DNA of 35,633 nt from Deltaproteobacteria bacterium (GTDB lineage: Bacteria; Desulfobacterota; Deferrisomatia; Deferrisomatales; JACRMM01): assembly GCA_016214985.1 (NCBI GenBank), contig JACRMM010000011.1, positions 1-35,633 of the forward strand, read 5' to 3'. Positions within the stretch are counted from its first letter, which is position 1; every line of letters starts with the position of its first letter. Under the pieces are notes generated by a model. The model was not told the origin of the DNA. It did not search any database and worked only from the letters and a program-made list of their open reading frames with translations. Below, in pieces: positions 25,218 to 33,813 of this stretch. Position numbers and translations under genes: made by a program.

Positions 25218-26891
25218 TCAGTGCGACCGGACTCGGCCCCCCAAGATCTTGCTTTCGATTTCTGGGATGAGGTCCTGGAGGATCGAATCTTCATACCGGC
25301 CGCTCGTCACGATCGACAGTCCAGGAACCTGGGAATCGGGGATGCGGTGGTTCACGGAGAAGGATCCCCGGTGTCCTCCCGAACCCGGCAGGAAAGCGAA
25401 GTACATGTTCTGCACGGCGCCCAGTCCGATCAAGACATCCAGTAGATCCCCCATCCTGGAATAGTCCGCGGGATCCTGACCGTACCCTCCCAGGAAGTAG
25501 ACGATCGGAAAGCTCCGGTTCGTGTTGGCGAAGGCCGGTGGCCGATAGACCACGACGTCGCGAACGGGCGCGGGCCGCCCGGCCAACGCCAAGGCCGGGG
25601 AGGGAATCTGCCGCGTGAGCACGTCTCCCGCCAAATGAAGTCCTCCCGGTCCGAAGAAGCCGTCCGGAAAACTCTGGTTGACGTAGCCGATGAATGTCAG
25701 GAGGCGTTGCCAGATGGTCGTGGGCCCGCAGAAGTCTCCGTGGAGGAGGTCGTCTCGAATCGCGTCGTCCGTCGGGATTCCGATGTGTCCGCCCTCATAC
25801 CGGATCAAGAGGAAGGGATCCTTGGGCGCCGGCACGGTGAGACAGTTGCCAGAGAAGCCGTTCTTTACGACCGGCGAAAGCCCCTTGGCGCTGAGCATTG
25901 CGACGAAGTTGTCGTAGTGCCGCGCGAGACCGAACTCGTCCCGCGTCCCAACGTCCATGTAGATTCGCTGCGTGGCGATCTCCGCGGGCGGGCGAGCGGC
26001 CAACCGCGAGAGAGGATCCTCGTCCATCCACGCGCTGCGGTCCGGGTCGTAGTCGAAGTGCCCGTTCCCTTCCCCGAAATCGTGGGTGCCCGCGACGCCG
26101 TCGAGGCCGACATCCTGATACGTCTCGCCCGCCTCGGGCTCGAAGACGAGGTTGCCGTTCAAATCCTGGAACGGCTCCGAGTAGTTCACTACGATCCCGT
26201 CGCCGACGTCGTAGATCCCGTCTCCGTTTAGGTCGACGAGGTCGCGATCGCCGAGCGTGCTACCCGTCAAACCGAACACCGCTGCGAGCGATCCCTTGGC
26301 CAGCAGGAGCACATCCGTGGGCTTGTCGGGCACTTCCCCCACCTGGCGAAGCCCGTCGTCGTTGCCGTCGCCCCCGTCGAGAAACCCTGCCGGGTCTGCC
26401 GGGGGGGAAAATGACCCGAACTGATCGTCTTGTCCGATGGCAGCCGGCTCGGAGTCGGAGGCCAGGTAGAGCTTGGAGGGATCCGGGTGGTGGAGGAACG
26501 GATTCCCGAACGCCAGCATCAGGTCCTTGATCATGATGATCCGCGTGCCTCGGCTCGGGTACGGCTCCATGTGGTCGAAGGTGAAGTCATCCCCCACCTG
26601 CCGGGGCACGTCGGTCTGGAGCTTTACCTCCAGAACATCTCGGATGAATTGTGCCAGGAGCTCCTGCATGTCTACGGGGCCTCCGAAAGACCCGATGGTC
26701 CCGAAGAGGTCCGGTCGCTTGGTCCCGAGGTTCATCGCCCCGTACGCGCCCATGCTCACTCCGGCCACCGCACGAAAATCGCGGCCGGCGACGAGGGTCG
26801 GACCGGACTTGTCGCTCGAACCGTGCTGTCCGCACGCACAAACGCACAGGCCGCTGATCAGGACGACGGAGAACAACCGGGTTCGTCGCAT
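25218..26891 (-). CDS. Esterase-D/enterochelin-esterase-like lipoprotein, apparently circularly permuted
   Basis: A 557-aa protein with an N-terminal signal and possible lipobox (VCAC20), so probably membrane-anchored. The nucleophile elbow GVSMGAYGAMNLG is already at residue 46, and a likely catalytic His (EGGHIG) is near 369. The segment that normally comes before the nucleophile in this alpha/beta-hydrolase family (VVYRPPAF, PIVYFLGGYG, YEDSILQDLIPEIESKI) is at the C-terminus, 446-550. The middle holds an Asp/Gly-rich stretch resembling EF-hand/dockerin calcium loops (DLNGDGIYDVGDG, DLNGNLVFEPEAG). The substrate is unknown. The start is placed at ATG 26891 because the signal peptide begins there; an upstream in-frame start would put 31 charged residues in front. 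The ribosome site is weak. Confidence 0.72.
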   Translation of the reverse strand: MRRTRLFSVVLISGLCVCACGQHGSSDKSGPTLVAGRDFRAVAGVSMGAYGAMNLGTKRPDLFGTIGSFGGPVDMQELLAQFIRDVLEVKLQTDVPRQVGDDFTFDHMEPYPSRGTRIIMIKDLMLAFGNPFLHHPDPSKLYLASDSEPAAIGQDDQFGSFSPPADPAGFLDGGDGNDDGLRQVGEVPDKPTDVLLLAKGSLAAVFGLTGSTLGDRDLVDLNGDGIYDVGDGIVVNYSEPFQDLNGNLVFEPEAGETYQDVGLDGVAGTHDFGEGNGHFDYDPDRSAWMDEDPLSRLAARPPAEIATQRIYMDVGTRDEFGLARHYDNFVAMLSAKGLSPVVKNGFSGNCLTVPAPKDPFLLIRYEGGHIGIPTDDAIRDDLLHGDFCGPTTIWQRLLTFIGYVNQSFPDGFFGPGGLHLAGDVLTRQIPSPALALAGRPAPVRDVVVYRPPAFANTNRSFPIVYFLGGYGQDPADYSRMGDLLDVLIGLGAVQNMYFAFLPGSGGHRGSFSVNHRIPDSQVPGLSIVTSGRYEDSILQDLIPEIESKILGGRVRSH

Positions 26892-27025
26892 GGGGCACCG
26901 CTCATCAAGTAGAGGTTTGGGCAAGCGAGCAGGGGACTCGTTTCTTCTCCGACTCTCCTTGCGCGCTGTCGGACAGGGCGTCACGAGGAAGGACCGCCGG
27001 CCCCTTCCGCTCCGCGGCCACGCTC

Positions 27026-29383
27026 TCAGCGCGCGTTGTAGTAGTACCGGTTCAAATCAAAGAGCCCGCCGTCCACCGGTTCATCCTCGTAGAATCGCCT
27101 TTGAAACCAGTCGTAGGCGTCCCACAACCTCTCGTCGGCCCTGTTGACGCCGTATCGGGCCAGCCGCCCGGCGTCTCTCGGGCCTTTCTCGAAATGTGCG
27201 AAGAGGTCGAAGAAGTCCGAAAGGTCCTCTTCTTGAACATCGAAGAAGTAGTTCGGGTACGAACCGATGAGGCCAGGGATGAATTCAGCGCTGTCCTTCG
27301 ACGCATCGAGCGCGCCGCTCTCACCGAACAGGTACGCGACGTTGTCGTGCCAGCGGTTGACCACGATGGTTCCGGCGAGATCCTTGCCAGTCTTCAGACG
27401 GATCCTCACGTAGGCCAGGTTGGCGTTGTAGTTGGAGAACACGGACAAGAACGGCAGGCCGGGCTGGGAAAGGGACCGGAAGGCCTGGACGTAGTCGTTC
27501 TCCGATTGATATTTTTCTGGCAAGACAGGATAGGAATCCCCGGCCCGAAGGTAGTTCACCGGATCAAAACCAATCTTCGCTGCGGGTGCGAAATGGTTGT
27601 TCACCGCCTCTTCAATGAACTCACGCTTCGGGTCCGCGGTGACGAAGGATATCCGCGCTGGCATGGCCGTGGTCGGGTAATAGTGCACCTTCTTGAGATC
27701 AACATCTTTGTACCAGGACTGCATCATCTCCTGCCGCTGTGACGGGGGCATGAAGTCTAGGAAGTAGCTCTCCCCTTCGACACGCAATGCATCCATGTAG
27801 TTCCGGAGGGCCAACTGGTGGCCGACCGTGCCGTAGACGTCGAAACCCGCAACGAGCGCGTAGTAGATGCGTTCAAACAACGGGTAATCGATGACCCACA
27901 TCGTCTTCGGCAAGTTGCCGAGCAGACCCCGGTGCACCGACGCGCTCTCAAAATGGCGATAAATGGTGAGAACCGGGGCATCCGAGGCGACGGCGCCCTT
28001 CCAGATCGACTCATATCCAAGACCGGTGTAGTTGTGCGAAATGTAGAAGTCCTGCCGAACCTTGCAAAACTCCACGGCGGCTTTCCGGTGCTCGTCGGTC
28101 AGCGCATTGAAGATGCCGTGGTCACTCCCCTTTTCGACCGGCATGCGCAGCTTGTCGCTGTGCAGCTTGAGAAAGGCCGGATACGCGACGCTCAAGTCGT
28201 GATCGGGATCCATGAACAGGACCCAGAAATGATCATCCAGCACATTGAGGGCGATCTGGCCCTTGCAGACCGGACCATGGATAAACGTCTTGATGATGTA
28301 GTTCGCATTGTCCAAGAGGAACCGGTAGCGCGAGCGCGGGGGAATCTGCTCGAACGCCAGAAAGGGATTGGCGCTCAGGATTGGGTCATACCCCTCAACG
28401 TGCGGCGGGTGCAGCCATTCGGGCTGGATGAACAGCTCGTTGAAGCGCCGGAGCTTGGCATCGCCCAGGTCAAACACCATGTGAGTCTTTGCGACGATCG
28501 TGGAGTGGATCTTCCGGAAACGGTAGAAGACCCGATTGGAGCCGGGGTCGTCATACGGGCGCACGGTGGCGACGAGGTCAAGAGGCTCTCCCGGCGCAGT
28601 CCTCGAACGAAGCAATTCGTAAAAGTCATTGGTCGTGGTGCCGAACTTCAGATGTGCCAGAAAGAGATGCTCGTAGAGGTAGCGTGCCGTCATGACATGC
28701 TTGGCATCGTCTTGGTTGAAGAATGCTTCCCACTGATGGATGGCCTGCGCGTCGGCTGCCTTCGGTGAGGTGAGCTCCTCCTGCTCGGCGGGAGAAGGGC
28801 CTTTCGCGCCCTGAACCAGCCAGCCCCCAACGAGCTCGAACTCTTCCTGTTTGAGCGCGGGGAAGCCAAAGGGCATGCCGTTGTTCGGGTGTTTTTCCAG
28901 GTACCCGCCCAGCTCTTTTCCGTTTTCGGGGCAGGTCAGGTCTTCCGCTTCCGGTCGGTATTCCCCGACGCTCTTGGGGTTCTTCATCTTGTGGGCGAGC
29001 AATTCGATCATGATGGAGTCATTCAACCCGCCCGATGCCGTGCTGTCGGTTACGCTGGAAAATGACTTCCGACGCCACTCTTCGGTGGATTGTGCATCGA
29101 TGAAGAGCCGCGTGGGATCCATGGATTTCAGCCGCGAGGAATTATAGATCGCCTTCTTGGTCGCCCCGCGGTCCGCGCCCTCAAAAGAGTCGAGCTTGAG
29201 CTGGCAGGGGGAGTTGTAGCAGGAGTGGCACACCACGCACCGCTTGTCGAGAAGGGGTTTCACCTCTTTCAGGAATCCGATCGTCCGGGTTGGCATGGGG
29301 AAAGCCACCGGCGCCGGCGCCTTCGCGGCACAGCCCGCGAGCAGCCCGATCGTTGCAAGGACAAGAACCGGCCGCTGCCTCAT
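27026..29383 (-). CDS. cti: Fatty acid cis/trans isomerase (Cti family), heme-binding lipoprotein
   Basis: A 785-aa protein close in length to Pseudomonas Cti. It begins with a lipoprotein signal (LLAGC18), followed by the c-type heme motif C49VVCH53 embedded in the family signature CHSCYNSPCQLKLDS. The body has typical Cti features (FQ-type helices and long aromatic stretches such as HHPDP-like and FWVLFMDPDHDLSV segments). Cti converts cis-unsaturated acyl chains of membrane phospholipids to trans in the periplasm, a fast response to solvents, heat or other membrane stress. Upstream lies a BON lipoprotein and CsbD-like gene, downstream the esterase-like lipoprotein (134-nt gap), consistent with an envelope-stress group. 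ATG 29383. Confidence 0.88.
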   Translation of the reverse strand: MRQRPVLVLATIGLLAGCAAKAPAPVAFPMPTRTIGFLKEVKPLLDKRCVVCHSCYNSPCQLKLDSFEGADRGATKKAIYNSSRLKSMDPTRLFIDAQSTEEWRRKSFSSVTDSTASGGLNDSIMIELLAHKMKNPKSVGEYRPEAEDLTCPENGKELGGYLEKHPNNGMPFGFPALKQEEFELVGGWLVQGAKGPSPAEQEELTSPKAADAQAIHQWEAFFNQDDAKHVMTARYLYEHLFLAHLKFGTTTNDFYELLRSRTAPGEPLDLVATVRPYDDPGSNRVFYRFRKIHSTIVAKTHMVFDLGDAKLRRFNELFIQPEWLHPPHVEGYDPILSANPFLAFEQIPPRSRYRFLLDNANYIIKTFIHGPVCKGQIALNVLDDHFWVLFMDPDHDLSVAYPAFLKLHSDKLRMPVEKGSDHGIFNALTDEHRKAAVEFCKVRQDFYISHNYTGLGYESIWKGAVASDAPVLTIYRHFESASVHRGLLGNLPKTMWVIDYPLFERIYYALVAGFDVYGTVGHQLALRNYMDALRVEGESYFLDFMPPSQRQEMMQSWYKDVDLKKVHYYPTTAMPARISFVTADPKREFIEEAVNNHFAPAAKIGFDPVNYLRAGDSYPVLPEKYQSENDYVQAFRSLSQPGLPFLSVFSNYNANLAYVRIRLKTGKDLAGTIVVNRWHDNVAYLFGESGALDASKDSAEFIPGLIGSYPNYFFDVQEEDLSDFFDLFAHFEKGPRDAGRLARYGVNRADERLWDAYDWFQRRFYEDEPVDGGLFDLNRYYYNAR

Positions 29384-29420
29384 GGCGTACGTCTCCGTTG
29401 TTGTCGGCGGGAATGAAGAT

Positions 29421-29520
29421 GGGTGCCGAGCGCCTCGCGCTCAAAGCCTCCATGAGGATCTTGGCGAGAATATGCTTTCCGATTGGCTTCCCCGTGGGGG
29501 ACAGCCTTGGCTCGGCACCC
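29421..29520. repeat. 100-bp element bounded by an 11-bp inverted repeat
   Basis: Arms GGGTGCCGAGC (29421-29431) and GCTCGGCACCC (29510-29520) are perfect complements. The interior has small hairpins (CCTC-cat-GAGG, CCCC-GT-GGGG). It could be a small palindromic repeat element or a structured leader of cti. Confidence 0.45.
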
Positions 29521-29614
29521 CCGAAGCACGTGACGGGCACAGTCCCGCCTCACTCTGGAATTGGACCGGGTTTCAGAAACGAACGGGGAAACGCGACGAG
29601 GCGTTTGCACCGCG

Positions 29615-29717
29615 ATGGCGTTGACGTAAGGCCCCGCAGCCTCCGGGCGGGTGAGGGGGCTCCTCGGGATCCTGGGCCGCCCGAGAGGAGCCACACACCC
29701 ACCGAAGTCAACGCCAT
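29615..29717. repeat. 103-bp element bounded by an 11-bp inverted repeat with a nested hairpin
   Basis: Arms ATGGCGTTGAC (29615-29625) and GTCAACGCCAT (29707-29717) are perfect complements. Inside, GGCTCCTCGGG pairs with CCCGAGAGGAGCC apart from a 2-nt bulge. It lies just after the BON stop codon (29729, read leftward), so it may act as a terminator without a T-tract or be a mobile palindromic repeat. Confidence 0.45.
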
Positions 29718-29728
29718 TGGTTGCGCCG

Positions 29729-30049
29729 TTACTGCGGTTTGACGACCAGGCTGTTCTTGACTTCGCGAACGCCCCCGACCTTCCGGGCGATGGCTGCCGC
29801 GTTCTCGGACACCTCCTGGCTGTTGACGAAGCCGCTGAGCTGAACGACACCGTTGTAGGTCTCGACGCTGATCTGGTAGAGGCTGAGCACCTTGTCCGCG
29901 CCCAGCTCGGTCTTGACCTTGGTGGTGATGACGGAGTCGTCGACGTACTCGCCGGTGCTCTGGCGGGTGGGCGTGCTGGCGCAGCCGACCCAGACAAGGG
30001 GCAGCGCGAGGCAGAGGGCAACGCATAAGGGTCTGGCGAATCGTTTCAT
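29729..30049 (-). CDS. BON-domain lipoprotein (OsmY-like)
   Basis: A 106-aa lipoprotein with signal peptide and lipobox (LVWVGC23), followed by one BON domain (about 37-106: DDSVITTKVKTELGADKVL, GVVQLSGFVNSQEVSENAA, GGVREVKNSLVV). BON domains bind phospholipid membranes or envelope proteins and are typical of osmotic and envelope stress proteins such as OsmY. It lies 177 nt downstream of the csbD-like gene on the same strand, with no clear promoter of its own, so it is probably co-transcribed from the sigma-54 promoter at 30532. GGAGAGCTCC precedes ATG 30049. Confidence 0.9.
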   Translation of the reverse strand: MKRFARPLCVALCLALPLVWVGCASTPTRQSTGEYVDDSVITTKVKTELGADKVLSLYQISVETYNGVVQLSGFVNSQEVSENAAAIARKVGGVREVKNSLVVKPQ

Positions 30050-30226
30050 GGGAGCTCTCCTGTCGGTCGTGTTTTGTGACTGTCTTGGGCGCGAGCGGGG
30101 AATTAGACGTTCCCGTCCCCCGAAGTGGCCCGGAACCTGCCAAGCAAGGAAGTTCGAGCGCGTCGGCGGCAGGCCGGAGTCGGGTGATCCTCGTGATCCT
30201 CGTGATCCTCGAATCCGACAACCGCG

Positions 30227-30406
30227 CTACTTCTCTACAAGTTTTTCCACCTGGCCGATCTTCTCTTGCACGTTGCCGGCGAGCCGCTCACCGATACCTT
30301 CGGCTTCCAGCTCGCCATCACTGCTTAGTCTTCCGGCGATCTCTTTGACACTACCCTTCAGTTGGTGAATTGTGCCTTTCACTTGGTTCTTCGTGCTGGA
30401 TTTCAT
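30227..30406 (-). CDS. CsbD-like small stress protein
   Basis: A 59-aa hydrophilic protein starting MKSSTKNQVKG. It has the CsbD-family pattern: GTIHQLKGSVKEIAGRL, a central DGELEAEGIGERLAG and a C-terminal NVQEKIGQVEKL. CsbD proteins are abundant general-stress proteins of unknown mechanism. A strong GGGAGGA lies 5 nt upstream of ATG. It is the first gene after a perfect-consensus sigma-54 promoter (30532-30547), unusual because csbD in Bacillus is under the general stress sigma factor. It is probably in one operon with the BON lipoprotein. Confidence 0.88.
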   Translation of the reverse strand: MKSSTKNQVKGTIHQLKGSVKEIAGRLSSDGELEAEGIGERLAGNVQEKIGQVEKLVEK

Positions 30407-30531
30407 CGGATTCCTCCCTGGCTCGTCACGTCTGGCTGCAGCCTATGCAAGTGGCGCTTCGTTACCTCCTTTCAAGACGACAACTCTTGTTTCCAAGAAC
30501 CCACCACTCAGCGCCTGTCCTTTGCTAGATA

Positions 30532-30547
30532 AGCAACTAGCGTGCCA
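30532..30547 (-). promoter_or_regulatory. Sigma-54 promoter of csbD-like/BON genes
   Basis: On the minus strand TGGCAC-GCTAG-TTGCT matches the sigma-54 consensus fully. It lies about 127 nt upstream of ATG 30406. A 30-bp dyad lies about 116 bp further upstream (30647-30676). Confidence 0.85.
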
Positions 30548-30646
30548 CGGAAGACCTGTAGATTCTGAGAGTGCAAGGTGTTGAATTGTTCAAGGAAAAA
30601 GGGAAAGACAGCGTGCAGTGCGCAAGGGCATCCGTCGACCGGATCC

Positions 30647-30676
30647 GTCATATTTGGCAGAACTGGTATATATGAC
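30647..30676. promoter_or_regulatory. 30-bp dyad, putative enhancer site for the PAS sigma-54 activator (leftward promoter)
   Basis: Left half GTCATATTTGGCAG and right half CTGGTATATATGAC are complementary at 11 of 14 positions around a 2-nt centre. Length and GTCATAT half-sites match the perfect dyad at 33671-33700. It is centred about 116 bp from the -24 GG of the promoter at 30532-30547. Confidence 0.7.
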
Positions 30677-30795
30677 GAACTTCGGATCCGGTCGTTGAGA
30701 CCAACGGTGGGGCCCACCGGGGCACGGTTGGACGGATGGCGCCAGGATCCTGGCGGCCGTCCCCTTGCCTTGGTGGTCAAGGGGGAAGACCCCGA

Positions 30796-31422
30796 CTAGC
30801 GGTCCGAGTAGCGCAGCTCGCCAGCGTGTTTGCGCAGCGCGGCGAAGATATCGGGGATGGCGGAGGAGTTGGCCTTGTTGACCACCCACGTGGGCAAGCT
30901 CCCCTCAGGATCGGTGAAGAGGAGGTAGGTGGCCCGAGTTTTCAGGCCGTTGTCGAGGGGCTCCAGGGTCCAGGAACCGTCATTCACCTTCACCCGCACG
31001 ATTCCTTTCCTCGGCGCCGGCCCTTCGCCGGAGGCGGTCCAACGGATCCTTAGAAACCCGCGGCCCCCGTTCCATTCGGTCTCGTTGGCGATCCGAAGGG
31101 TGTAGTCGCGCCGGGAGACCAGTGGTGCGTTGACGAGGGAGTAGACGTAGACGACCTCTCCCCCCTTCTCGGCCCGCACGACGAGGCTCTCCTCGGTGTA
31201 GGGCATGATCTCCTGATAGCGAGCGTAATCCCCCAGCAGGCGGAACACCGCGGTCGGCGGAGCGTCGACGACGCCGATCGCCTTGAGCTCCGTCACCGCC
31301 GTGCCGGGGCGCTCTCGGGCGAAGACCGCCACCGCCTCGGAGCGGAATTTCTCCTCCCATTCGGCGGCGTTGCCGGCCGCCGCAAGGCCCATCAGCAACG
31401 TTGCCATCAGTCGCACCCGCAC
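30796..31422 (-). CDS. Secreted START/SRPBCC-like lipid-binding protein
   Basis: A 208-aa protein with an N-terminal signal peptide (LMATLLMGLAAAGNA, cleavage probably before AEW). The remainder looks like a START/SRPBCC cavity-fold domain: AVFRLLGDYARYQEIMPYTEES, VVYVYSLVNAPLVSRRDYTLRI, RGFLRIRWTASGEGP and GSWTLEPLDNGLKTRATYLLFTDPEG, ending in VNKANSSAIPDIFAALRK. Bacterial proteins of this pattern are predicted to bind lipids or other hydrophobic ligands in the periplasm. The start is GTG 31422, preceded by GGGAG at 7 nt. It is divergent from the sigma-54 activator at 31854. The hydrophobic ligand is unknown; a link to membrane stress is inferred from neighbours. Confidence 0.82.
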   Translation of the reverse strand: MRVRLMATLLMGLAAAGNAAEWEEKFRSEAVAVFARERPGTAVTELKAIGVVDAPPTAVFRLLGDYARYQEIMPYTEESLVVRAEKGGEVVYVYSLVNAPLVSRRDYTLRIANETEWNGGRGFLRIRWTASGEGPAPRKGIVRVKVNDGSWTLEPLDNGLKTRATYLLFTDPEGSLPTWVVNKANSSAIPDIFAALRKHAGELRYSDR

Positions 31423-31853
31423 GCAAGTTCTCCCTTCAGGGCTCGGATCGCAAAGCCCTTGGATGGAGGAAGAGTATTCTCCGGTCTCGAGGCAAAGGCA
31501 AAGGAGGCATCAAGCGGGGTGCTGAAGACCTGTTTGGCGGAACTTGGGGAGGGGGCCCTTCGCCAGCAGGTGTTCCCCTTGAAGCCGGCCCTGCCTCAAG
31601 AATGCCGGCCGAGCTCGTGCCGCTGACCATGGCGGATCTCTGAAGTTTGGGTATCATTTCATGGATATTCGAAGGAGCGACCGCGGGGCTGGGTACGACC
31701 GTCGTCTGGGAGAAGGGGATCACCGCCACTGTTTGGCGGCGGTTTTCGGTGGGCGACATGCCTGCCCCGACACGGACGACGTGATCGGCGGCGCGGTGAC
31801 CACCGGTGCCGATATCGCTCTTAATCCCAATCCCCGCCAGGGGAGGAGTAGCA
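31423..31853. other. Divergent intergenic region
   Basis: 431 nt between the START-like gene (leftward) and the sigma-54 activator (rightward), with no supported gene. I see an inverted repeat GCCGGC/GCCGGC near 31580-31610, but no convincing sigma-70 boxes, no sigma-54 promoter and no copy of the GTCATAT dyad, so this activator is probably not autoregulated through that site. Confidence 0.4.
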
Positions 31854-33578
31854 ATGGCGCTCGACAAGAAGGATGCCAGGGCGACAGAAGCGACTGAACT
31901 GCGCCGTCATGCCGAAAATAAGTTGAATACCGCCACGGCAATACCGGGATCGCGTAAGACCAACGAAGAGATGCAACGAATCGTCCATGAACTTGAGGTC
32001 CACCAGATAGAACTTGAAATGCAAAACGAGGAATTGCGCCGGACCCAGGATCGGTTTGAGCTAGCACTGAAAAGATATCAAAATCTGTATGACTTTGCAC
32101 CTGTCGGTTATGTAACTCTTGATGCGCACGGACTGATACAAGAAGTAAATTCGGCCTGTGTCCGACTGTTGGGACTCGACCGGAGATTCCTTGTCAAAAA
32201 ACAATTTGCAAGTCTTATTAATGATGCAGACGGAAAAAAGCTTTTTCTTAACCACATGAAGAATGTTCTGCAAGGGCAGGGTGTGCAGCGATGTGAGATT
32301 AGACTCAATGGAAGAGATGGTGTTGTGATTCAGACGGACCTTCAGAGCACTGTTGCAGCAACGACCATGAATTCGACCAGCGATATCCTCACTGCAATCA
32401 TAGATGGTACTGTGCAGAAGAAGATTGAGGAGGAGCTTCTATCAAGAAACGAATCTCTGGAATTGATAGTGCAAGGCAGGACCAAAGATCTGGCTTTGTC
32501 GAATGTACAGCTCTCAAAGGAAATTGGCAAATACGAAAACACACAACAGGCACTGCGGACAGCACTTGTAGAAATAGAACGGTTGAAAGACAGGCTTCAG
32601 GCGGAGAACCTCTATCTGCAAAAGGAAGTTGCCAGGGAGTACAACTTCGGAGAGATTATCGGTCAAAGCAGTGCCATCGCGCATGTATTATTCCGGATCG
32701 AACAGGCCGCGCCCCTGGATGTGACGGTTCTTCTCCTTGGCGAGACCGGCACCGGCAAGGGAGTGGTCGCCCGCGCCATACACGGCAGGAGTGCTCGCAA
32801 GAACCGTCCGATGATAACGGTCAACTGTACGGCACTACCGGCGAACCTCATTGAAAGCGAGCTCTTCGGGCGTGAAAAGGGTGCGTTCACCGGGGCCAGT
32901 GCTCGGCAGATGGGGCGGTTCGAGCTGGCCGACGGCGGCACCATCTTCCTCGACGAAATCGGCGAGATGCCGCTTGAACTGCAGGTCAAACTGCTCCGCG
33001 TCATTCAGGACGGCGAGTTTGAGCGACTGGGCAGTCCCCACACAATCAAGGTGAATGTACGGATCATCGCAGCCAGCAATCGGAATCTGGCGGAAGAGAT
33101 CAGTAAGGGCAGGTTCCGCGAAGATCTGTTCTACCGGCTGAATACCTTTCCCATCACGATCCCGCCACTGCGGCGGCGCGACGAAGACATTCCACTTCTT
33201 GTCAATCACTTCCTGGCAAAATTCAACAAGAAGATGGGCAGAACGATTGAGACTGTGCCAAGAGCCACACTGACCGCCCTTCGGGATTACCACTGGCCCG
33301 GCAACGTGCGGGAGCTCGAAAGTGTCATCGAGCGGGCAGTAATTCTCAGCCAGGGGACCACATTGGAGGTGTTGGACCGGCTCGATCCTGTGCGGACGCC
33401 AGCGGAATCGGTGGGTCAGGACGTCAAGGCCCTCGCAGAGTTGGAACGCGACCACATCGTCCAAGTGCTCCAGAAGACGGGCTGGCGAATTGAGGGGAAG
33501 AAAGGAGCCGCAGTCCTTCTTGGTCTCAACCCCAGCACTCTTCGCGCCCGGATGCGCAAGTACGGCATCCATCGGTAA
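31854..33578 (+). CDS. PAS-containing sigma-54-dependent transcriptional activator
   Basis: A 574-aa activator without a receiver domain. After a charged N-terminus there is a coiled coil at 43-66 ([20 protein letters not shown]), a PAS domain at about 75-190 ([23 protein letters not shown]), a second coiled coil to about 262, the AAA+ domain with Walker A 296-303 (GETGTGKG), GAFTGA 343-348 and Walker B 363-368 (TIFLDE), and a C-terminal Fis-type helix-turn-helix ([20 protein letters not shown]). It probably responds to a ligand or signal at the PAS domain. ATG 31854 has GGGGAGGAG 5 nt upstream, better than the in-frame start 48 nt earlier. The sensor half is more AT-rich than the AAA+ half. 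It sits between two sigma-54 promoters with matching dyads, its likely targets. Confidence 0.93.
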   Translation: MALDKKDARATEATELRRHAENKLNTATAIPGSRKTNEEMQRIVHELEVHQIELEMQNEELRRTQDRFELALKRYQNLYDFAPVGYVTLDAHGLIQEVNSACVRLLGLDRRFLVKKQFASLINDADGKKLFLNHMKNVLQGQGVQRCEIRLNGRDGVVIQTDLQSTVAATTMNSTSDILTAIIDGTVQKKIEEELLSRNESLELIVQGRTKDLALSNVQLSKEIGKYENTQQALRTALVEIERLKDRLQAENLYLQKEVAREYNFGEIIGQSSAIAHVLFRIEQAAPLDVTVLLLGETGTGKGVVARAIHGRSARKNRPMITVNCTALPANLIESELFGREKGAFTGASARQMGRFELADGGTIFLDEIGEMPLELQVKLLRVIQDGEFERLGSPHTIKVNVRIIAASNRNLAEEISKGRFREDLFYRLNTFPITIPPLRRRDEDIPLLVNHFLAKFNKKMGRTIETVPRATLTALRDYHWPGNVRELESVIERAVILSQGTTLEVLDRLDPVRTPAESVGQDVKALAELERDHIVQVLQKTGWRIEGKKGAAVLLGLNPSTLRARMRKYGIHR

Positions 33579-33670
33579 GTAATCAAGGAAACCGGAGAGC
33601 CGTGGTACAACAAGAGGGCTGCGAGCGTGGACGATGTACGTATCGAATGGCGCGCTCAACAACCAAACCC

Positions 33671-33700
33671 GTCATATATAGCGGTTCCGCTATATATGAC
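33671..33700. promoter_or_regulatory. Perfect 30-bp dyad, putative enhancer site for the PAS sigma-54 activator (rightward promoter)
   Basis: Arms GTCATATATAGCGG and CCGCTATATATGAC are perfect complements (14 bp each) around TT. It is centred about 114 bp upstream of the -24 GG of the promoter at 33798, almost the same geometry as the related dyad at 30647. It could also form a terminator hairpin for the activator gene, but no T-tract follows and the shared half-sites favour a binding site. Confidence 0.75.
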
Positions 33701-33797
33701 AAATTCCCGTGACGGTTCTTCCGAGCGCAACCCTCCCCGTTCTCTTGATTCCCCATAGAATCAAACCGTTGCATCCCCCGTAGGGGAACACTTTCTC

Positions 33798-33813
33798 TGG
33801 CACGCAAGTTGCT
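33798..33813 (+). promoter_or_regulatory. Sigma-54 promoter of the small-gene cluster
   Basis: TGGCAC-GCAAG-TTGCT matches the sigma-54 consensus fully. The first gene downstream is the DUF3309-like gene at 34077, followed on the same strand by the monooxygenase-like and Gly-rich genes. Confidence 0.85.

Larger units (their letters stand above)
29384..29728. other. Intergenic region with two long inverted repeats
   Basis: 345 nt with no supported gene between the BON gene and cti. It holds two separate pairs of 11-bp perfect inverted repeats spanning about 100 bp each, 29421-29520 and 29615-29717 (listed separately). Confidence 0.45.
30407..30795. other. Palindrome-rich regulatory intergenic region
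   Basis: 389 nt without a supported gene. It contains a sigma-54 promoter and its 30-bp dyad (listed separately), a perfect 16-bp palindrome CGCCAGGATCCTGGCG (30740-30755) extended by GGACGG/CCGTCC, and a hairpin CCCCTTG/CAAGGGG (30761-30784) just past the stop of the START-like gene that could end its transcript. The dyad at 30647-30676 is itself flanked by arms CGACCGGATCC (30636-30646) and GGATCCGGTCG (30684-30694). Confidence 0.6.

Noticed and set aside
33671..33700. Intrinsic terminator of the sigma-54 activator gene
   Set aside because: No T-tract follows, it lies about 95 nt past the stop, and the same half-sites recur at 30647 upstream of another sigma-54 promoter, which fits a binding site better.
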